Source of the DNA: Whitmania pigra
Taxonomy: Eukaryota > Annelida > Clitellata > Hirudinida > Haemopidae
Direction of reading: 5' to 3'
DNA length: 64,000 nucleotides
Assembly: GCA_021613335.1 (NCBI GenBank)
Contig: JAJTWR010000308.1
Location: 2,506,001 to 2,570,000 of the forward strand
Position numbers and translations under genes: made by a program. Below, one piece after another: positions 23,757 through 35,707 of the stretch (its first letter is position 1; every line of letters starts with the position of its first letter). The notes under the pieces are model-generated. The model was not told the DNA's origin and did not search any database. It saw only the letters and a list, made by a program, of their open reading frames with translations.

Positions 23757-26700
23757 TCATGTTGCAATGAGACACGTTATGCAGATCCTAGAGGGACCAA
23801 TGCACTCATTATGACAAAACGCCCCACACTTGCTACAAATGACCATTGCCTTCAAGTTACAGCTGCAGTCATTTGAGTTTTCGTGAGTATTTCGAGATAA
23901 AACCTCGCTTAGCGAAAGTCGTTGGTGCCTCTGAAGTTCGGGGATGTGCTGCAGACGAGAAGCTGAAGACTTTTCCCTGGTGATTGATTCTTGCTTCAAA
24001 CTTGTTTGCAAATTAGCAGAAGGTGTTAAGCTGTTTTGTTTCGTAGCAAGAAAGTTGCTACTAGAACTTTTTGCAGGGAGGTTGTCTGCTTTTGACTGAT
24101 TGCTTTTGTCAGTTTGTTGGTGAGTGTCGTTCTTTTTAATCGTAATCAGCTTTGTTTCACTTTGCACCAATTTGTCGTCATCGTTTGAGGCAGACGAATC
24201 AAAGCAGGTTTCGACCTTGTAAGTTACTTGTCCTCCAGGCGATGCAACCCGGACAATCTTGAGTTTGTGCTTGAGGGAAGGATTAACCGAAATCGAGTTG
24301 TGCTCACAAGATTTGGTGAGGCTCAGTTTGGGACTACTTTTTAAAGGAGTAGGTGGAGAGAGTGAACTCATTTCTGCAGAAATAGTTTGACTTAAAGATT
24401 TCAATGAAGTCACGTCTAAAGAGACTGCTGCAACTGGATTGTCAGTTGTGACCAGTTTGGATGATGCGTTTGATGCGGTCTGTGAAGTGTCTCTCTGCAT
24501 GAGATTCTTAGCTGAACGTTTAGCTTGGTTCTGAGCCTTGATCTGGGCCAGAGTTCTGGTTTGTGTCTGTTGTTTTGGGCTTCCAAGGAGAGGCAGCTGT
24601 TAAGGTTTTATTTAAATTTAATCAAATCAATTGCAAAATTGCCTACAATCTTAATATATTTCTTAAAAACCTGCTGCTGTTGTTGCTTCTTTTTAAGTGA
24701 ATTTGGAGATAAAACATTGGGTAGCGAAAAACTTGTTTTCTGTGGGATGGGAATAGTTGTAGATGCAGAAGAGCTGTTGGACATCAACAATTCGTGTGAT
24801 GAACTTTTTGAAATTGTTTGCATTGATTGGGCCCAATTAATAGATGCATTTTGTAGAGTTGAAGAAAATGATGATGTTCTTGCAGGCTCTGGCATAGTTC
24901 TTACTTTTTTGCTCTCTTCGGGTTGATGCTCTGGATCGAATCCATTATCAACACTGCTGCGTTTACTGCCCACTTTCAAAAGCTGAACGGAATCACAATT
25001 TTTAGACGTGGAGCTACTCTCTGAATTTGTGCAAGTACTAGCAAGCGAATGGCTCGAAGAACACGAGAAGCTTATCGATGTGTCTGCATTGGAAGAACAA
25101 ATAGAGGAATATCCTAGAACAAAGTTTGGAGATGTTGAGGTATTTGAAAGTAGCTTTGATACTGAATCTGAAGATTCAATGAAAGTAATCCCAGCATCAG
25201 ATGTTGGTAAAATCTCATCACAATGAGGCTGCACAGCATTTGAAGTGGAATTATCAGTGTTTAGGGAACAATTGTCATCCTTATTGCTATTAGCACTGCA
25301 GCCAGATTCATGACTTAAGGGATGGGCAAAGAATTCATGCGAACCTTTTGGCTCAGAGAGGATGTTTTCTTGGATTGGGAATGAAGCAGAGGTATCACAT
25401 CTTTTCCTCAAAGAATCGTACAGGTGAGAATTTTTAAGCCTCGTGGAGGAACGAAGGTTCGATGAAATTGAATTTGCGGTTGTTATTTGCGACGGAATCG
25501 ATGATGGCAAATTGTTCGAGACATTTGTTCCTACGGACAAACAATGATCAATGCTTTCCTTTGGTGTATCAGAATGTTCACATAACCTGATAATAAAAAG
25601 CAGTTTTAATAACATCCTGTGATAATTTCAAATTAATATGTTCTAACTTATCACCCCAGGATGATTCAAAATGTTTGGCCTGAATAAAATAAAATAGAAA
25701 AAAAAATCAATAAGTGTTTGACAACAACAGAGTTTTTATTTATTACCTTCCAAGGATCGAGTTTGTTGGAATCCTTTACATCTTCGTGTTTTCTTTTCTG
25801 ACTTTCATAAGTAAATTCACCTATTTTAAAAAAGCAATTGGAAGTATGAATGGAACTCCTACAGCTTGACCAATAAGTGTGCGCCCGCATGGCCTAACAG
25901 TTAGGGCTCCTAATCATCTAGCTATGCAACGGACTTAAAAAAACGTTAATAAAACATTACTTTTTGACCAATAAGCACACATAAATCCATAAATATTATA
26001 AATGAATTAAAACGTCCAATTAATTAGATTAATACTGGAAAATGAATCTGAAGTTTAACTTAATTAGGAGCCAGCTGAGCAAAAAAAACTTTAAAATGAA
26101 TAGAATTTCCTTGTAAAAATATTGATTTGGACAAACAAATTTTAGGTTGAGAGACTCTGACTTTAGGACCTTACTTTGGCAGACTTATATTTATTACCAA
26201 ATACTAGAAACATATTGAATATTGTATATCTTAAAACTAGCCATCTTGAAGCCTATCTCTCCATTCCATGCAAGCTTTTGTGAAGAATTCATTGCTCAGA
26301 GCAGTGCTGTTTAACCTAAAATAAAGATTTTAAATAAATTAGGCTCAACTTATAGATACTTATAGATAAACTTATATATCAAATGGCTTTCTTCATACTT
26401 GAGAGACCCTTCAGAAAATGACAAATCACATTCGGGAAGCATCTTACAAAGTTCTTCCTGACAATTCACAGGCAGAATTGCAAATGTGTGCTTATTTATG
26501 AGTGTCTGCAACATAGAAATTTACGAGTCAGTTATCTTGATGCCGATGCTTATCAACGAATGATCAGCACAAATTCATACAAACAAAAGCAGCTTACTTT
26601 TAAATTGATGTTGACGAGAATCGAATTAGGAGTTTTCAGATCAACGGATCCTTGCCTCGTTTTTCGAATCTGAGCGGAGGTACTCAATCTCTGCGGTTTT

Positions 26701-27949
26701 TTCCGCGTCTAAAAATTAGGGGACGATATAAATATCATGAGCAAAGTTATAAGTTGTGAACATTTTCAACTTGCAACTGAAGATTGCATGATGAAAAGAT
26801 GCAAAATATGCACCTATTAAAATTAAAAAACAAAAATTGCAAATCATCTGCTCGCCTTAGTCGCCGAAACAGGAATCTGCAGTAATTCCTTCGTGGCAGC
26901 CTGATTTTCACCAACTTCCTTCGGTGGTGGAGTTAACTGCTTTGCCAACTCATCGGGAGGACTGGATGTGCTGCTCATCTGCGAATCCGTGGTGCCCTGA
27001 GAATCTGCCAGTTGTGGATCAGATCCCATTTAAAGTTTTAAATCAGTATGTTTGTAATAATTGAAATTATTAGAAGTTGACTTCATTCCAAGCAAAATCA
27101 CCTGGCACGAGAGAATCCGAATTGCTCTTTTTCCTCGTGATGTTCGTAAAGAAAGATCTCTTCCGCCTTCTCCTTCGATACTGACTCAGTGGTTGGTAAC
27201 AGGATGAATTCTTCCTTGGCCTCTTGGGAATGCCTTCTGAGATTCTTTCATTTTGCACATTATCAGTGGTTAAACCAAATTCTTTAGGTGCAAACTTGAG
27301 CATCTCCTGAGCCTTTAAGCAGGATGCTAAGAAAATAACTAACGGAGATTAATGAAATGGTTGGATGTCTTAAGGTTGTGAGTCTCAAATCACCTCTTTC
27401 CTTCCTCTTGTCACAGGAAGACCTCAAATGGATGTCAAGAGTTTCATTGTTGGGTGGGGAATCCCTAGGGATGACTTCAATGCTTGATTCAGAATTCTGA
27501 CATTTAAAATAATTTAGTCTAATTAACATAATTCATGAAAATTTAAATTAAGAAATTGTAATGTAATGATGACCACCAATAAAACAAATTCAATGATAAA
27601 TCATGTAGAGTCATTTACTCACACTCAGAATGTTGGCATTAACACTGTTATCATTGTCATCAGTATCATCAGCTTTGAGACTGTTGTGAGCTACTGAATC
27701 TTCCTCTTGATCAGCATCAGAAGAGCTTTATACAACATTTATAATTTTGTTAATATTGTTATGGAGAAGCAACTTCTAATATGACAAGAAAGTCAAGTGT
27801 TAAGAACATATGCTAAGTCTTGAAAAACCACATTATACAAATTTTAAAAGCACAAGTTGTGATGTCAAATTGAAATAAATTCTGCTTTATAATATTATCA
27901 TATACCTAGACTTTAAATTTTCTTTATCAATGGATTGATCTTTGATATG
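23757..27949 (-). CDS. ASXL: Additional sex combs-like (ASXL) protein, 5' end not found
   Basis: ASXL proteins partner the deubiquitinase BAP1/Calypso, which acts on mono-ubiquitinated histone H2A. Exons in transcription order: 27949-27906, 27725-27623, 27496-27397, 27326-27102, 27004-26856, 26708-26598, 26505-26408, 26315-26242, 25820-25747, 25679-25648, 25586-24671 and 24596-23757, giving 921 in-frame residues. The DEUBAD (BAP1-activating) domain spans [19 protein letters not shown] through [19 protein letters not shown] to [27 protein letters not shown] matches the conserved RTLADIKA motif. The end is the atypical [23 protein letters not shown] then CITCLIAT and stop. The middle is Ser-rich with a Gln run. 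Two introns appear to use GC donors. The N-terminal HARE-HTH domain is not seen and should lie above 27949, or be lost. Confidence 0.88.
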
Positions 27950-28316
27950 CTGTAGAAAAGAAATGTGGATCATATGAGCATTTAAAATTAAAAAAAAACA
28001 TAACATCCTACTAAACACTTCAAAAAAGCAAATAACAATAACAAATTGTATACATTAATATTTATTTATAACATTAGTTCCTGATTAGTTAACACTTTAT
28101 TTATTTTCATTGTTTAAAGGTTGACAAATAGAGAGGACACTCAACATTCTCATTTTTGTTTTAGCAATAATACTTTATCATAATTAATGTGCAAGTAAAT
28201 TGATTCGAAATATAAATTGAATTAAAATGTGTATTATATATTATAGAAAACTGGCCCTATTTGCAAATAAGAAATGCATTAAGTTTAATTGCTAAAACAA
28301 AACAAATGAATCACTC
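27950..28316. other. AT-rich spacer
   Basis: No coding sequence is recognised. It could hold 5' introns of ASXL and the 3' UTR of the small ORF at 28317-28581. Confidence 0.3.
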
Positions 28317-28581
28317 TTAAAGCTGCCAGTTTGTCCTTTGGATAATCATGTCTGGTGATTCGACTTTAAAATATCTAACTACATTTATCTCACATTCACG
28401 CTTCTTAGTCCAAAAAAATTAGAAAAAACATGAAGATACATTCAATCGAAGTAAACAAATGAACGTAAATGAATACAAAAATTCCTTCTAAACCAGTCCC
28501 ACCAACCGTACGTGTTTTAGTACATCCTTTTAAGGTACTTGTAAATGATTTGTTTCTTCTACTAAGCTTATCAGCTTGCAT
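28317..28581 (-). CDS. possible 53-residue spliced small protein, unknown
   Basis: Exons 28581-28507 (starts MQADKLSRRNK, ends CTKTRT, donor ACG|GTTGGT) and 28403-28317 (KRECEINVVRYFKVESPDM ... TNWQL, stop) join in phase 0 across a 103-bp intron with an AG acceptor. The product would be basic at the N-terminus. I recognise no family. The length is too small for strong inference, and it may be chance. Confidence 0.3.
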
Positions 28582-29067
28582 AGTAAAATTGTGCAACAAA
28601 AATTACTAATCCACTTTCGCATCGGCACACATGTGCAACTACTGAAGCTCAAACCGATGTTCTTTATTTACCTACATATTAAGTTGCGGTAAGAAATATT
28701 TTTGAAATCTTATCCTAGTTAGTGCTTCTGGAAAGTTAAATTTTTGAAAGAATTGAATGAAGTTGTAATTGTTAATCCTAAATCTCCGAATAAAAGTTAA
28801 GAATACTAATTTTTAGAAATTGGGAAAAGTAAATCTTTCACTAATGATTATTATCGAAAAACCAAACTTTTATAACTACTTTTAATTAAGTCATTTCATT
28901 TTTTTTCTATAAAATCGAATAAAAACTATTCGATCCAGCTTTCTGATGAGTCTTTAACATGAATATAAATTTGAATATGGCTACAACTGCAAAGAATAAA
29001 CGTATTTATATATAATAGTTAGCTAGCTGAATAAATTTACTTTATAGGTATCTTCCCACCTTTCGTT
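28582..29067. other. AT-rich spacer without recognisable features
   Basis: No ORF, repeat or RNA gene is recognised. Confidence 0.3.
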
Positions 29068-29289
29068 TTAGTTGACCATCTTTTTGACACAGATGAGACG
29101 TTTTTCCTTGTGATTGATTTTCAGCAATGGAGCTCGCTTTAGTATTTCATGTTTCAGCTTTCCACTTGAATTAAGATAGTTACAGACTATCCTCACATAG
29201 GCAACTGAATCCAACTTATCTTTTAGCTGCTTACACGAATAATCTACTCCCCTTGGGCGGATCTGGAACACTTTGGTGGGCAGCCACAC
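29068..29289 (-). pseudogene. possible Tc1/mariner-like transposase fragment
   Basis: The minus frame reads VRIVCNYLNSSGKLKHEILK then RAPLLKINHKEKRLICVKKM. This resembles the segment of Tc1/mariner transposases between the N-terminal helix-turn-helix and the first catalytic Asp, where RPxLTxxHKxxRLxFAKxH is typical. No DDE residues are included. It is short and the call is tentative. Confidence 0.35.
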
Positions 29290-29579
29290 ACATGGAATCG
29301 GTGGGCGGATTTAGGGGGATCATTTTCGTCAAAAGTGGTAATTGTTAAAATATATATCACTGTAAGAATGAGACTTTTAAGAATATATGATCCAAATGAT
29401 GCAGGTAACATGTTTGGACTTGAAGATATTATAATATCTATAACCAGCATGGAGGAGATTTATTTGAGTAATTTGAACTTTTTGAATATAATATCTATGT
29501 GAGAGTTATATGGTAAACATAAAGTTATATGCAGGAATTTTTTTAAGATTGAGTAAAGAACGTAAGTTGGCAAAACTTA

Positions 29580-30125
29580 TGTCTGCCAGCGATATTATAA
29601 CTTTGCATACCTTGTTAAAAGAATCGAGTCAGTCTAAATAAGATTCACAAGGGCAATTCCCAGCCTTCGTCAGCAACCATATCAAGTCAGACTTAAGATT
29701 CTAGGGTTCAAAACACTTGAACATAGACGCTTAATTACGGATTTATGCTTTTTGTTTAAATTACTGAATGGTCTCGTGATCTTTTAAATTTTGTTCAATT
29801 CTCAGAGTATAATCGAACACGGGACACCGCTTCAAGTTACGTGCGGGGAAGTGCTCGGCTAATACTGCTAAAAAAATTTTGTTTGAACAGAGTTGTTGTT
29901 TGGAATTCCCTACCAGACGAGATGGTATCTGCTGGCACTTTCTCCCGTTTCAGAGCATTAATCCTCGAGATTGATTTTTCAAAATTTTTATCAATTACCG
30001 ACTAATCAGTAACCTGCTTTTTCCTCGCTCGATGTTGACTGGTTGTATTAATTTTGCTGAGGCTGGTCGTATTAGTGGCTATTAGCCCTTCGACCGGTTA
30101 AATAAATAAATAAAATAAAATAATA
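29580..30125 (+). mobile_element. LINE 3' fragment
   Basis: Conceptual + translation shows IPSLRQQPYQVRLKILGFKT then LEHRRLITDLCFLFKLLNGL, the standard sequence downstream of the reverse transcriptase in CR1/L2/jockey-like LINEs, with internal stops later. The 3' end is an AAATAAATAAAT microsatellite tail at about 30103-30124. Confidence 0.6.
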
Positions 30126-30167
30126 TTATGATATATTATTAATAATCATATAATTTCATAATAAAAA

Positions 30168-32147
30168 GTGGCTGCCTCTTGTAATGCAGACCTTTTGTCT
30201 TGTAATTGGAAAAAACAATTTATATGGCGTTTCGCGGCATTAGGAAAAAACTGTTTGGATGATCTTTCTATATTTACTGCTGGCTCCCCTTTAACTCGTG
30301 TTCCGTCTTCTAAATTTCTTGGGGTTATAATAGATGATCATCCTTCTTTTAAATCTCACATCAATCATAGTAAAAAGATTTCCAGCAATATTGGTGTAAT
30401 CTCAAATATAAGACTATATCATCTCAAATATAAGACTATATCATCTCAAAAATAGCTATCACATTGCATTACTCCCTTATACACCCATATCTCAATTATT
30501 GTAATTTAATCTGGGCATCCATAAAGTCTTTACATAAACTCAGAGTTTCAAATAACGGTAATTTGAAGCCCAAACAATATTGCAGTATGATAAATATGGA
30601 TAGATGTGTGTATAGTGTAACATAAGTAATAATAATAATAATAATAATTAATTTATAAAGCGCCGTGTGCGTAGCGTCAGAGGCGCCTTGTGTCTTCGCT
30701 GTCCCATGAAGTCCTGAAGAGATGGGTCTTCAGGTGGCGTTTGAAGAGCTCCAGGGATGGCTGGGCTCTGACGGTAGAAGGACAGCTGGAGAGGCGTACG
30801 AGAAGCCTCTGTTTGGGAGGGATGATTTATGTACCGGTTGGTGAAGTTGAGTGGCTGACGATGAACGAAGACCAGATGTTTGGCGACGATGTAGTAGATG
30901 ATGGAGATAAGGTGGGGTGGATGTTGCTAAAGTGTGATATGTCATGAGGGCGATTTTGAAAGTGATACGACTATGGATAGGTAGCCAGTGCAATTTTTTC
31001 AGACGGTCCATGCTATTGAGGGTGGAGTTGATGAGGACGAGCTTGGCAAGCTTGTTTTGAACGCGCTGCAAAGATTGAATTAAAGAAGCAGATGTGCCAT
31101 AAAGAAGAGAGTTACAATAGTCTAAGCGAGAGAGAACAAGGCAGCGTGCAAGGGCGGAAGTTCACGATAAGTGAAACAATTTTGTCAATATAAAACTTTT
31201 AGATAAAATTTCGTTATTTTTTGAAATCTTGGATAAGACAATTTATATGATCTGACCAAGTCACATGTTCATCCAGCCAAACACCCCAAAATCTACATTT
31301 GGGTACACAATTAATAGCAACATCATTTAAACATAATGAGACATCAAAGTGAGTGGGTTTGGCTTTAGAATGAAACAGGATGTAATTCGTCTTTTTAAAT
31401 TTAGAGAAAGTTTATTAGCACATAACCAATCAAACGGATGCTTAGATTAATATCAATATTTGTTGTCAACGTTTGCAGATCACTGCCGGAACATAGCAAA
31501 TTAGTATAATTCGTATACTCTTTAATATTCCTTCTTCGTCATCTTCCAAGCCATCCTTCTACGAAAGTTCTATTTTAAACATTTACCAAATAAATGACTT
31601 TCTGATTGCTATCTTTATGTATAAATATTCAAACAATCTATTGCCTCATTCATTTAATAACTTTTTTAAACATTCATCTGACATTCACTCATACTTTTTG
31701 CGGTCCGTCGACAAATATAGATCAGAAGTTTCTCGAACCACGTTCAAAAAATTTTCATTCAAATGCTCTGGCCCTCGCATATTTTCCTCGATTCCCATCA
31801 CCATTATTTCCTCTAAGTCCATATCTATTTTCAAACGTACTTATAATCATAGGTTCTAAGCAAAATCATCTCATGTTGATTTTCTGAAGCGCGTCCTATT
31901 TCTTGTGTTGTTGAACTGCCGCCTTATTTTTGAACTTCTGGACGATTCCTTAATTTTGTGACGTTGGTGATACTCGGCTTAAATTTTTATTATTGGAACA
32001 GGCAGCCCATCAGCGGGAGTATATCCCTTCGGGTTGCTCTTTTTTTTATTACAAAAGTTATGACTATTATGTGCATAATTAAGCTAGTTTTTTTGTAACT
32101 GCTTTTGAATATTTTGTTTAATAAATCTCTCTCTCTAAAAAAAAAAA
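30168..32147 (+). mobile_element. LINE (+) split by a second LINE
   Basis: 30168-30600 reads RVPSSKFLGVIIDDHPSFKS and, after frameshifts, YSLIHPYLNYCNLIWASIKS, the end of a LINE reverse transcriptase. The same element resumes at about 31510-31862 with IAIFMYKYSNNLLPHSFNNF and ends near 32147 in an A tract. The 3' UTR holds tatatcccttcgggttgct, also seen in part at 58965-58980. The gap between the two parts is filled by a minus-strand LINE. Confidence 0.6.
30648..31500 (-). mobile_element. LINE (-) inserted in a + strand LINE
   Basis: Minus translation gives ANKLSLNLKKTNYILFHSKA (broken by one frameshift), then LVLSRLDYCNSLLYGTSASL, then [20 protein letters not shown]. This is reverse-transcriptase end and C-terminal region in the correct order. 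The 3' end (30655-30700) is a GC-rich stem region followed by ATT repeats (30634-30648 on the + strand). It is related to the copy at 1105-1445. Confidence 0.65.
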
Positions 32148-32157
32148 ACTATAACGA

Positions 32158-32770
32158 TAGACAAAAGTGAAAGCAAGAATGTCTAGGAACTACCTGAGGA
32201 GAACAAAACTTCTGAGAGCAATTCAACAAAAGTCTACAATGCAAGGAATTAAAATGGAGGCCGAGATAATTTTAGAAGAACCAAAAATATATTCAGAAAC
32301 AGTTTCTGTAGACAAAGCAGAAAATATAATCCTAGAGTTTACTCTTGAAAAAGAAACCAAGTCACCTGAGCTGATAATACATCAACAGAGCGTGCTTAAA
32401 GGAATGAAAGTTGAAGCGGAAATTTTTCCAGAAAAAAATTAAGGAGCGAATTGGTGGTCGAGACAGGGCAGGCGCCAACATTTTTAGCGGAGTAGGTGCC
32501 GACGACTGTAATGGATGGACGTCCAGCTGAATTTATTACCAAGTTAATCGCGCGACCTAACACATTACATGGTATAGAAATAAGAAAAATTGAGAAGATA
32601 AAGTGAAAGCATAGTTCACATCATAACAGACTACAGCGAAGAAACAGGAGTCTCATCTCCAAATAGCGGATGTATTTCTAGAAGAGAGCGGTTACTACAC
32701 CTCTGCGGCCACCAACGTTCATGGAACATCCAAAACAACGGCGTTTCTCACAGTGGCAGATAAATCTTTG
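32158..32770 (+). pseudogene. decayed Ig-domain (titin-like) fragment
   Basis: An open frame at 32180-32442 (TMQGIKMEAEIILEEP ... QQSVLKGMKVEAEIFPEKN) is followed, after frame changes, by VPTTVMDGRPAEFITKLIAR. Next comes FLEESGYYTSAATNVHGTSK then TTAFLTVAD. The last part has the Y-x-[CS]-x-A-x-N-x-x-G signature of the end of an I-set immunoglobulin domain, and the earlier part resembles the start of one. Intact giant muscle genes encode such domains in tandem. Here stops and frameshifts break it, and no introns are evident. Confidence 0.4.
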
Positions 32771-33080
32771 AGATGTGCTAGTTTTGGCACATTTGCTTTT
32801 TTAAGAAGCTTGTTTGAGAATGTCGTAGAGCATTTTTATTTAAAATAAGTTATTTTAATACTTTAATTTTGAGAGATGCTTGTTTTTGAAGATGCATTTC
32901 ATAACTATTGGGTTGAACTTAAACGTTCCAATTGTAAGTTTATTGCTCCTTGATTAAATACTAATGTTTCTTTTTTGGTGAACATTTGGAGGCTTTAAAG
33001 GTAATTTAAAGATAAATAAACCCACAAAAAATTTCAAATTCAATTTACTTTTTTAAGTTATTAAAACACTCCTTGAGGTT

Positions 33081-34340
33081 TTGCCAGTTTCAAATAAATC
33101 CATCTTCCTGCTATGCATGACTAACACTTCACGCAAAAGAAATATCAAGACATTGCAATTATTTGCAGCTTTTGATCAACTGGATTTTTCTGGTGATGAA
33201 TATATCGCTCCACTATCAGATGTTGATGAGTTAGAGCCAATCAAAACGAATGTCAAGGATTCAAACATGAAAGATGTCAACATTTCATCCTTAGTGCCTT
33301 GTAGGATATCGTCAGAACGTGTCATTAACCAGAAAGAGTTATTATTTTGAATGATATCTTTCAGAAAAAGCATTTGTCTCACGTGTCTATTACGACAAGA
33401 CTTCAGACAAATTGCCAGTCATTCATACTCTTGCTAACCAGAATAGCTCCTTTCAAATGGAAAATTTGTCTTTATTTGGAGATGAAATTCCACTTTTAGA
33501 TAGAATAGCTGCTTCATTCGAGACTAATGAAATAAAGTTTGGAAAATATGGCACCAATTTTTGAAGTAGAATATGTAAACATGTAGACCTTCAAATAGTG
33601 GGTGAATATGAAAGTACTTTTCAAACCTGTCCAGCATCACTTGAAAACAATTCAAAATTTTTGCCCCGATGACATTTTTGAAAATGTTGATTTTATCGGG
33701 AAAAATATTGACACCCACGACTGTCAGTTATTACAAACTACCTATTTGCCAGATTTGATGGAGCCACCATTTTCAGAAAGGCCAAAGCCTTTGGCAAGTC
33801 TCAAAGACCAGAGCAAATTCCTCCAACCTGAAAATGTGTTCCATTTAGAAAAAGACTCTGCAATTAGCAGTTTGTGCTACTTTGAAGAAACAGTAATGAA
33901 TAAATCTGAAATAAAAAATAAAACCGTCTGCAATGCTGGAGAGGTAAAATCTGAAATAAATTTTTGACATAATTTTGGAGTATAAAGAAAACAATCAGCC
34001 AGGATTAAAATCGAGGTCGTTCAGCAGTTGTTGTAGAAAAATTAGATTTGATGTTATTCAGTTTTAATCCAATTGCTGAATCCTTCAATCAAATGCATCA
34101 AATAATACAGTACAAACACAATGAACAAGTTAGTTTTATGGAAGACCCCGATTTAGACTTAAGACGATATAACACACCAACTTCAAGGACTGAATATTCG
34201 TCGGTGAAGATTTCGAACCACCAGCCAATAGTATGTATGTATGCATCCCCCCAATAAAAAAGTGAAAAATTGTTTCAGCATTACATTGTTGATACCGAAA
34301 TTTGGGAAAACTTAGTCTACCAACCGACAATTTAGAAATC
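33081..34340 (+). pseudogene. broken acidic ORFs, unknown origin
   Basis: Successive + frames carry protein-like, acidic segments (AAFDQLDFSGDEYIAPLSDV; LSLFGDEIPLLDRIAASFE; DLMEPPFSERPKPLASLK; DPDLDLRRYNTPTSRTEY). They are separated by frameshifts or stops without convincing splice sites. This looks like one degraded coding sequence without introns, perhaps a processed pseudogene or transposon cargo. I do not recognise the protein. Confidence 0.3.
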
Positions 34341-34439
34341 AATGAACTATCTTCAATGTATGGGACATTTCAGAGTAAATGCTTTTCTCTAGATGGCCCA
34401 GCAGGTACCGTAAGAACTTTCGTTTAAAGTACACGTTTA

Positions 34440-35205
34440 CATATTATAAGAAGAAAAGGACATCAAGCTACTCCAGTAGCATCAACAGTAATAGCAGCAA
34501 CTCTATTACCAGGTGAAATAACTGCCCACGGTATATAAAATTCTGCTTATCTTGCCACATCAACGTGCAACGTCGAAACCAATGAAAGAAGCAAAAGTGT
34601 TACTGGACTCCCAAACAATCATCTTATTTGGGGATGATTTTTGTCAAGTTCTGCCTGTTATATTAAGAGGCTCGAGATTTCTGTTGCCAGCTGTTTGAAG
34701 AGACATCATATTTTGTCGGAACTAAATGTTATGAAACTCATTCTAAACACGCGAGCTCATTCTAAACAGCGATAGAGAATTTGCAGACTGGCTTTTAAAA
34801 GTAGGGAGTGACAAAAATGGAGATACAGTCACATTGCCTCAACGATGTTATCCAGAAACGCAAGATCCAGTTGATCAGTTGTATGGGGATACAGACTTCA
34901 TAAACATAACTCAGCATCAACTAAAAGGAAGAGCAATTTTCAGTATTACTAGTGAAGGATCTCTTGAACTTAATAATCGTGTGCTGGAGAATATGTCAGA
35001 AGAAATAGTTTATGAAAGTATCGATAATATAGTGAATGATCAAGCTGAAGACCAGCTTGCATATCCATAGGAATATTTGAACATTGTGACTCCAACTGGG
35101 ATGCCATCTCACAAAATCATATTGAAGATTGACGCTGTTATCATGTTACTCAGAAACTTATTACCCTCTAGGGGTCTCGGCAATGGAATCGGCTCACAGT
35201 CACAC
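34440..35205 (+). pseudogene. Helitron (Pif1-type) helicase relic
   Basis: Broken + frames read TVIAATLLPGEITAHG, then QTIILFGDDFCQVLPVILRG, then EFADWLLKVGSDKNGDTVTL, and finally EYLNIVTPTGMPSHKIILKI followed by DAVIMLLRNL. These are consecutive motifs of Helitron Pif1-like helicases (GGTAHS-like, GDFRQxLPV, FADWLLxxG, LTPSGLPPHxLxLKxGxxVMLLRN). Stops and a deletion between the second and third motifs show it is dead. 35206-35707 holds nothing else I recognise. Confidence 0.75.
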
Positions 35206-35707
35206 GATTGCTGCCCATCGACGAATTCCCACTAATATTCAAATTTTATGTTAAAATTTATTGTTTATAAATTAAATACGACTTTGAGAATGATATAAAG
35301 TATATTTTGGTCAAAATTCAGAAGTAATTTAATAGATAATTGCAAATTGTGTGATTCTTGAACCTCTGCCAAATTTATGCAACGCACTGTAAATCCTTAA
35401 ACAAATTTACACCTTCTAACCAAAATTGATATAGAACAAGTAAACTAATTGAATAAAACTAATTAATTATAGGCTTTATATAAACTATTATTTGTTTGAA
35501 AAGTAAAAGTATCTTAAACTTTTCCAAATATTTGAACCCTCCCGACATCAACTTCTAAACACGATCCAGTGCGCTGAGGAATACTACAAGTGGAACGTCA
35601 TCCAAAACAAGCACTTATCTCATGTGCAAGCTAAAAAATGATTCAATCACATACTACAACCAAAATAGGGCTGTCTTATAACATAAAGATGCTTATGCGT
35701 GATGACA

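Noticed and set aside
24525..25226. Plus-strand open frames opposite ASXL
   Set aside because: They are antisense to the Ser-rich ASXL exon. The minus strand has splice sites and conserved motifs.
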